A stretch of 15,164 bases of DNA from Oscillospiraceae bacterium (GTDB lineage: Bacteria > Bacillota > Clostridia > Oscillospirales > Acutalibacteraceae): positions 4,693-19,856 of the forward strand of contig WQRM01000006.1 in assembly GCA_009786735.1 (NCBI GenBank). The letters are read 5' to 3'. Every line of letters starts with the position of its first letter. Position 1 is the stretch's first letter. This document shows positions 14,915-15,164 of the stretch, piece by piece. The position numbers were made by a program, and so were the translations under genes. Below the pieces are notes generated by a model. The model saw nothing but the letters and a program-made list of their open reading frames with translations. It was not told the origin of the DNA and did no database searches.

Positions 14915-15164
14915 TTATGCGTTCAATTGAAAAATTTTACCAGGTGCTTGTTTGATGATACCACCAATTTCGAGTTTTGTCAAGGCGGCGAAGAGCTCAC
15001 CCAAACCCGCGCCTGCGGCCTTCGCTAGTTCATCTATATGCAACGGCTTGGCTGCAAGACACTGCACGAGTGTGTGCTCAAGGGGTGGCAAGTCGGCGGG
15101 CAGGGGAGGGGGCTGCGGCAAATTCCCCTCCGTGGAGGGGTGGCGCGCCAACGGCGTGACGGGG
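14915..15164 (-). CDS. dprA: DNA processing protein DprA, C-terminal part (runs off the window)
   Basis: Only the last 82 codons are present; the frame is open to the window edge, so the true start is outside. The final ~60 residues form the winged-helix DprA C-terminal domain (PLHIDELAKAAGAGLGELFAALTKLEIGGIIKQAPGKIFQLNA, written here without its middle broken in the genome). DprA loads RecA on incoming single-stranded DNA in transformation; the catalytic-like Rossmann fold lies beyond the edge. Just before the winged helix is a Pro-rich linker (NLPQPPPLPADLPP) preceded by LARHPSTEG, which is encoded by a copy of the family 2 palindromic repeat. The gene precedes topA on the same strand. The dprA-topA order supports the call. 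Confidence 0.82.
   Translation of the reverse strand, partial: PVTPLARHPSTEGNLPQPPPLPADLPPLEHTLVQCLAAKPLHIDELAKAAGAGLGELFAALTKLEIGGIIKQAPGKIFQLNA
15122..15164. repeat. Palindromic repeat, family 2, inside the dprA frame
   Basis: CCCCTCC (15125-15131), GT, GGAGGGG (15134-15140) is a perfect stem, followed by TGGCGCGCCA (15141-15150) and ACGGCGTGAC. On the minus strand it aligns with the element at 12142-12192. It is translated in frame as part of the DprA linker. The copy may continue past the window edge. Confidence 0.6.

Overview
The window looks like a moderately GC-rich member of the Bacillota, most likely class Clostridia (an Oscillospirales/Ruminococcaceae-type genome). This is an inference from four things: RNase J, the dprA-topA gene order, strong purine-rich ribosome binding sites with some TTG starts, and several families of short extragenic palindromes. 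No rRNA, tRNA, CRISPR array or intact insertion sequence is visible.

Left part (1-4405, plus strand): RNase J, then a PIG-L family deacetylase with its own good promoter, then a 453-residue ROK/ASKHA-type kinase-like protein with an unusual N-terminal extension. The two last genes are separated by two copies of a palindromic repeat.

Middle (4406-5715): about 1.3 kb without a long gene. It is not empty. It has a minus-strand hydrophobic small ORF with a terminator, an extended -10 promoter followed by a structured 0.2 kb stretch, a 57-codon AT-richer small ORF, and a 35-residue hydrophobic small ORF followed by a textbook terminator. It ends in a strong promoter and a structured leader for the ilv operon.

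Right part (5716-12574, plus strand): a branched-chain amino acid operon in the order ilvB, (nuclease-like ORF and structured element), ilvN, ilvC, ilvD, ilvA, ridA. IlvB/IlvN make acetolactate or acetohydroxybutyrate, IlvC and IlvD carry these to the 2-oxo acids, IlvA supplies 2-oxobutyrate from threonine, and RidA hydrolyses the reactive enamine/imine that IlvA releases. The transaminase is not in the window. The odd feature is a small gene resembling phage Barnase-EndoU-ColicinE5/D-RelE (PBECR) nucleases between ilvB and ilvN. It has a near-consensus promoter at its 5' end and a three-stem, cloverleaf-like inverted-repeat element at its 3' end. This looks like an inserted cassette and is the best candidate for something undescribed.

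The far right (12764-15164, minus strand) carries topA and the 3' end of dprA, converging on ridA across two stem-loop repeats and a terminator-like hairpin. Three families of short palindromic repeats are shared or scattered through the window, and one copy lies inside the dprA reading frame.
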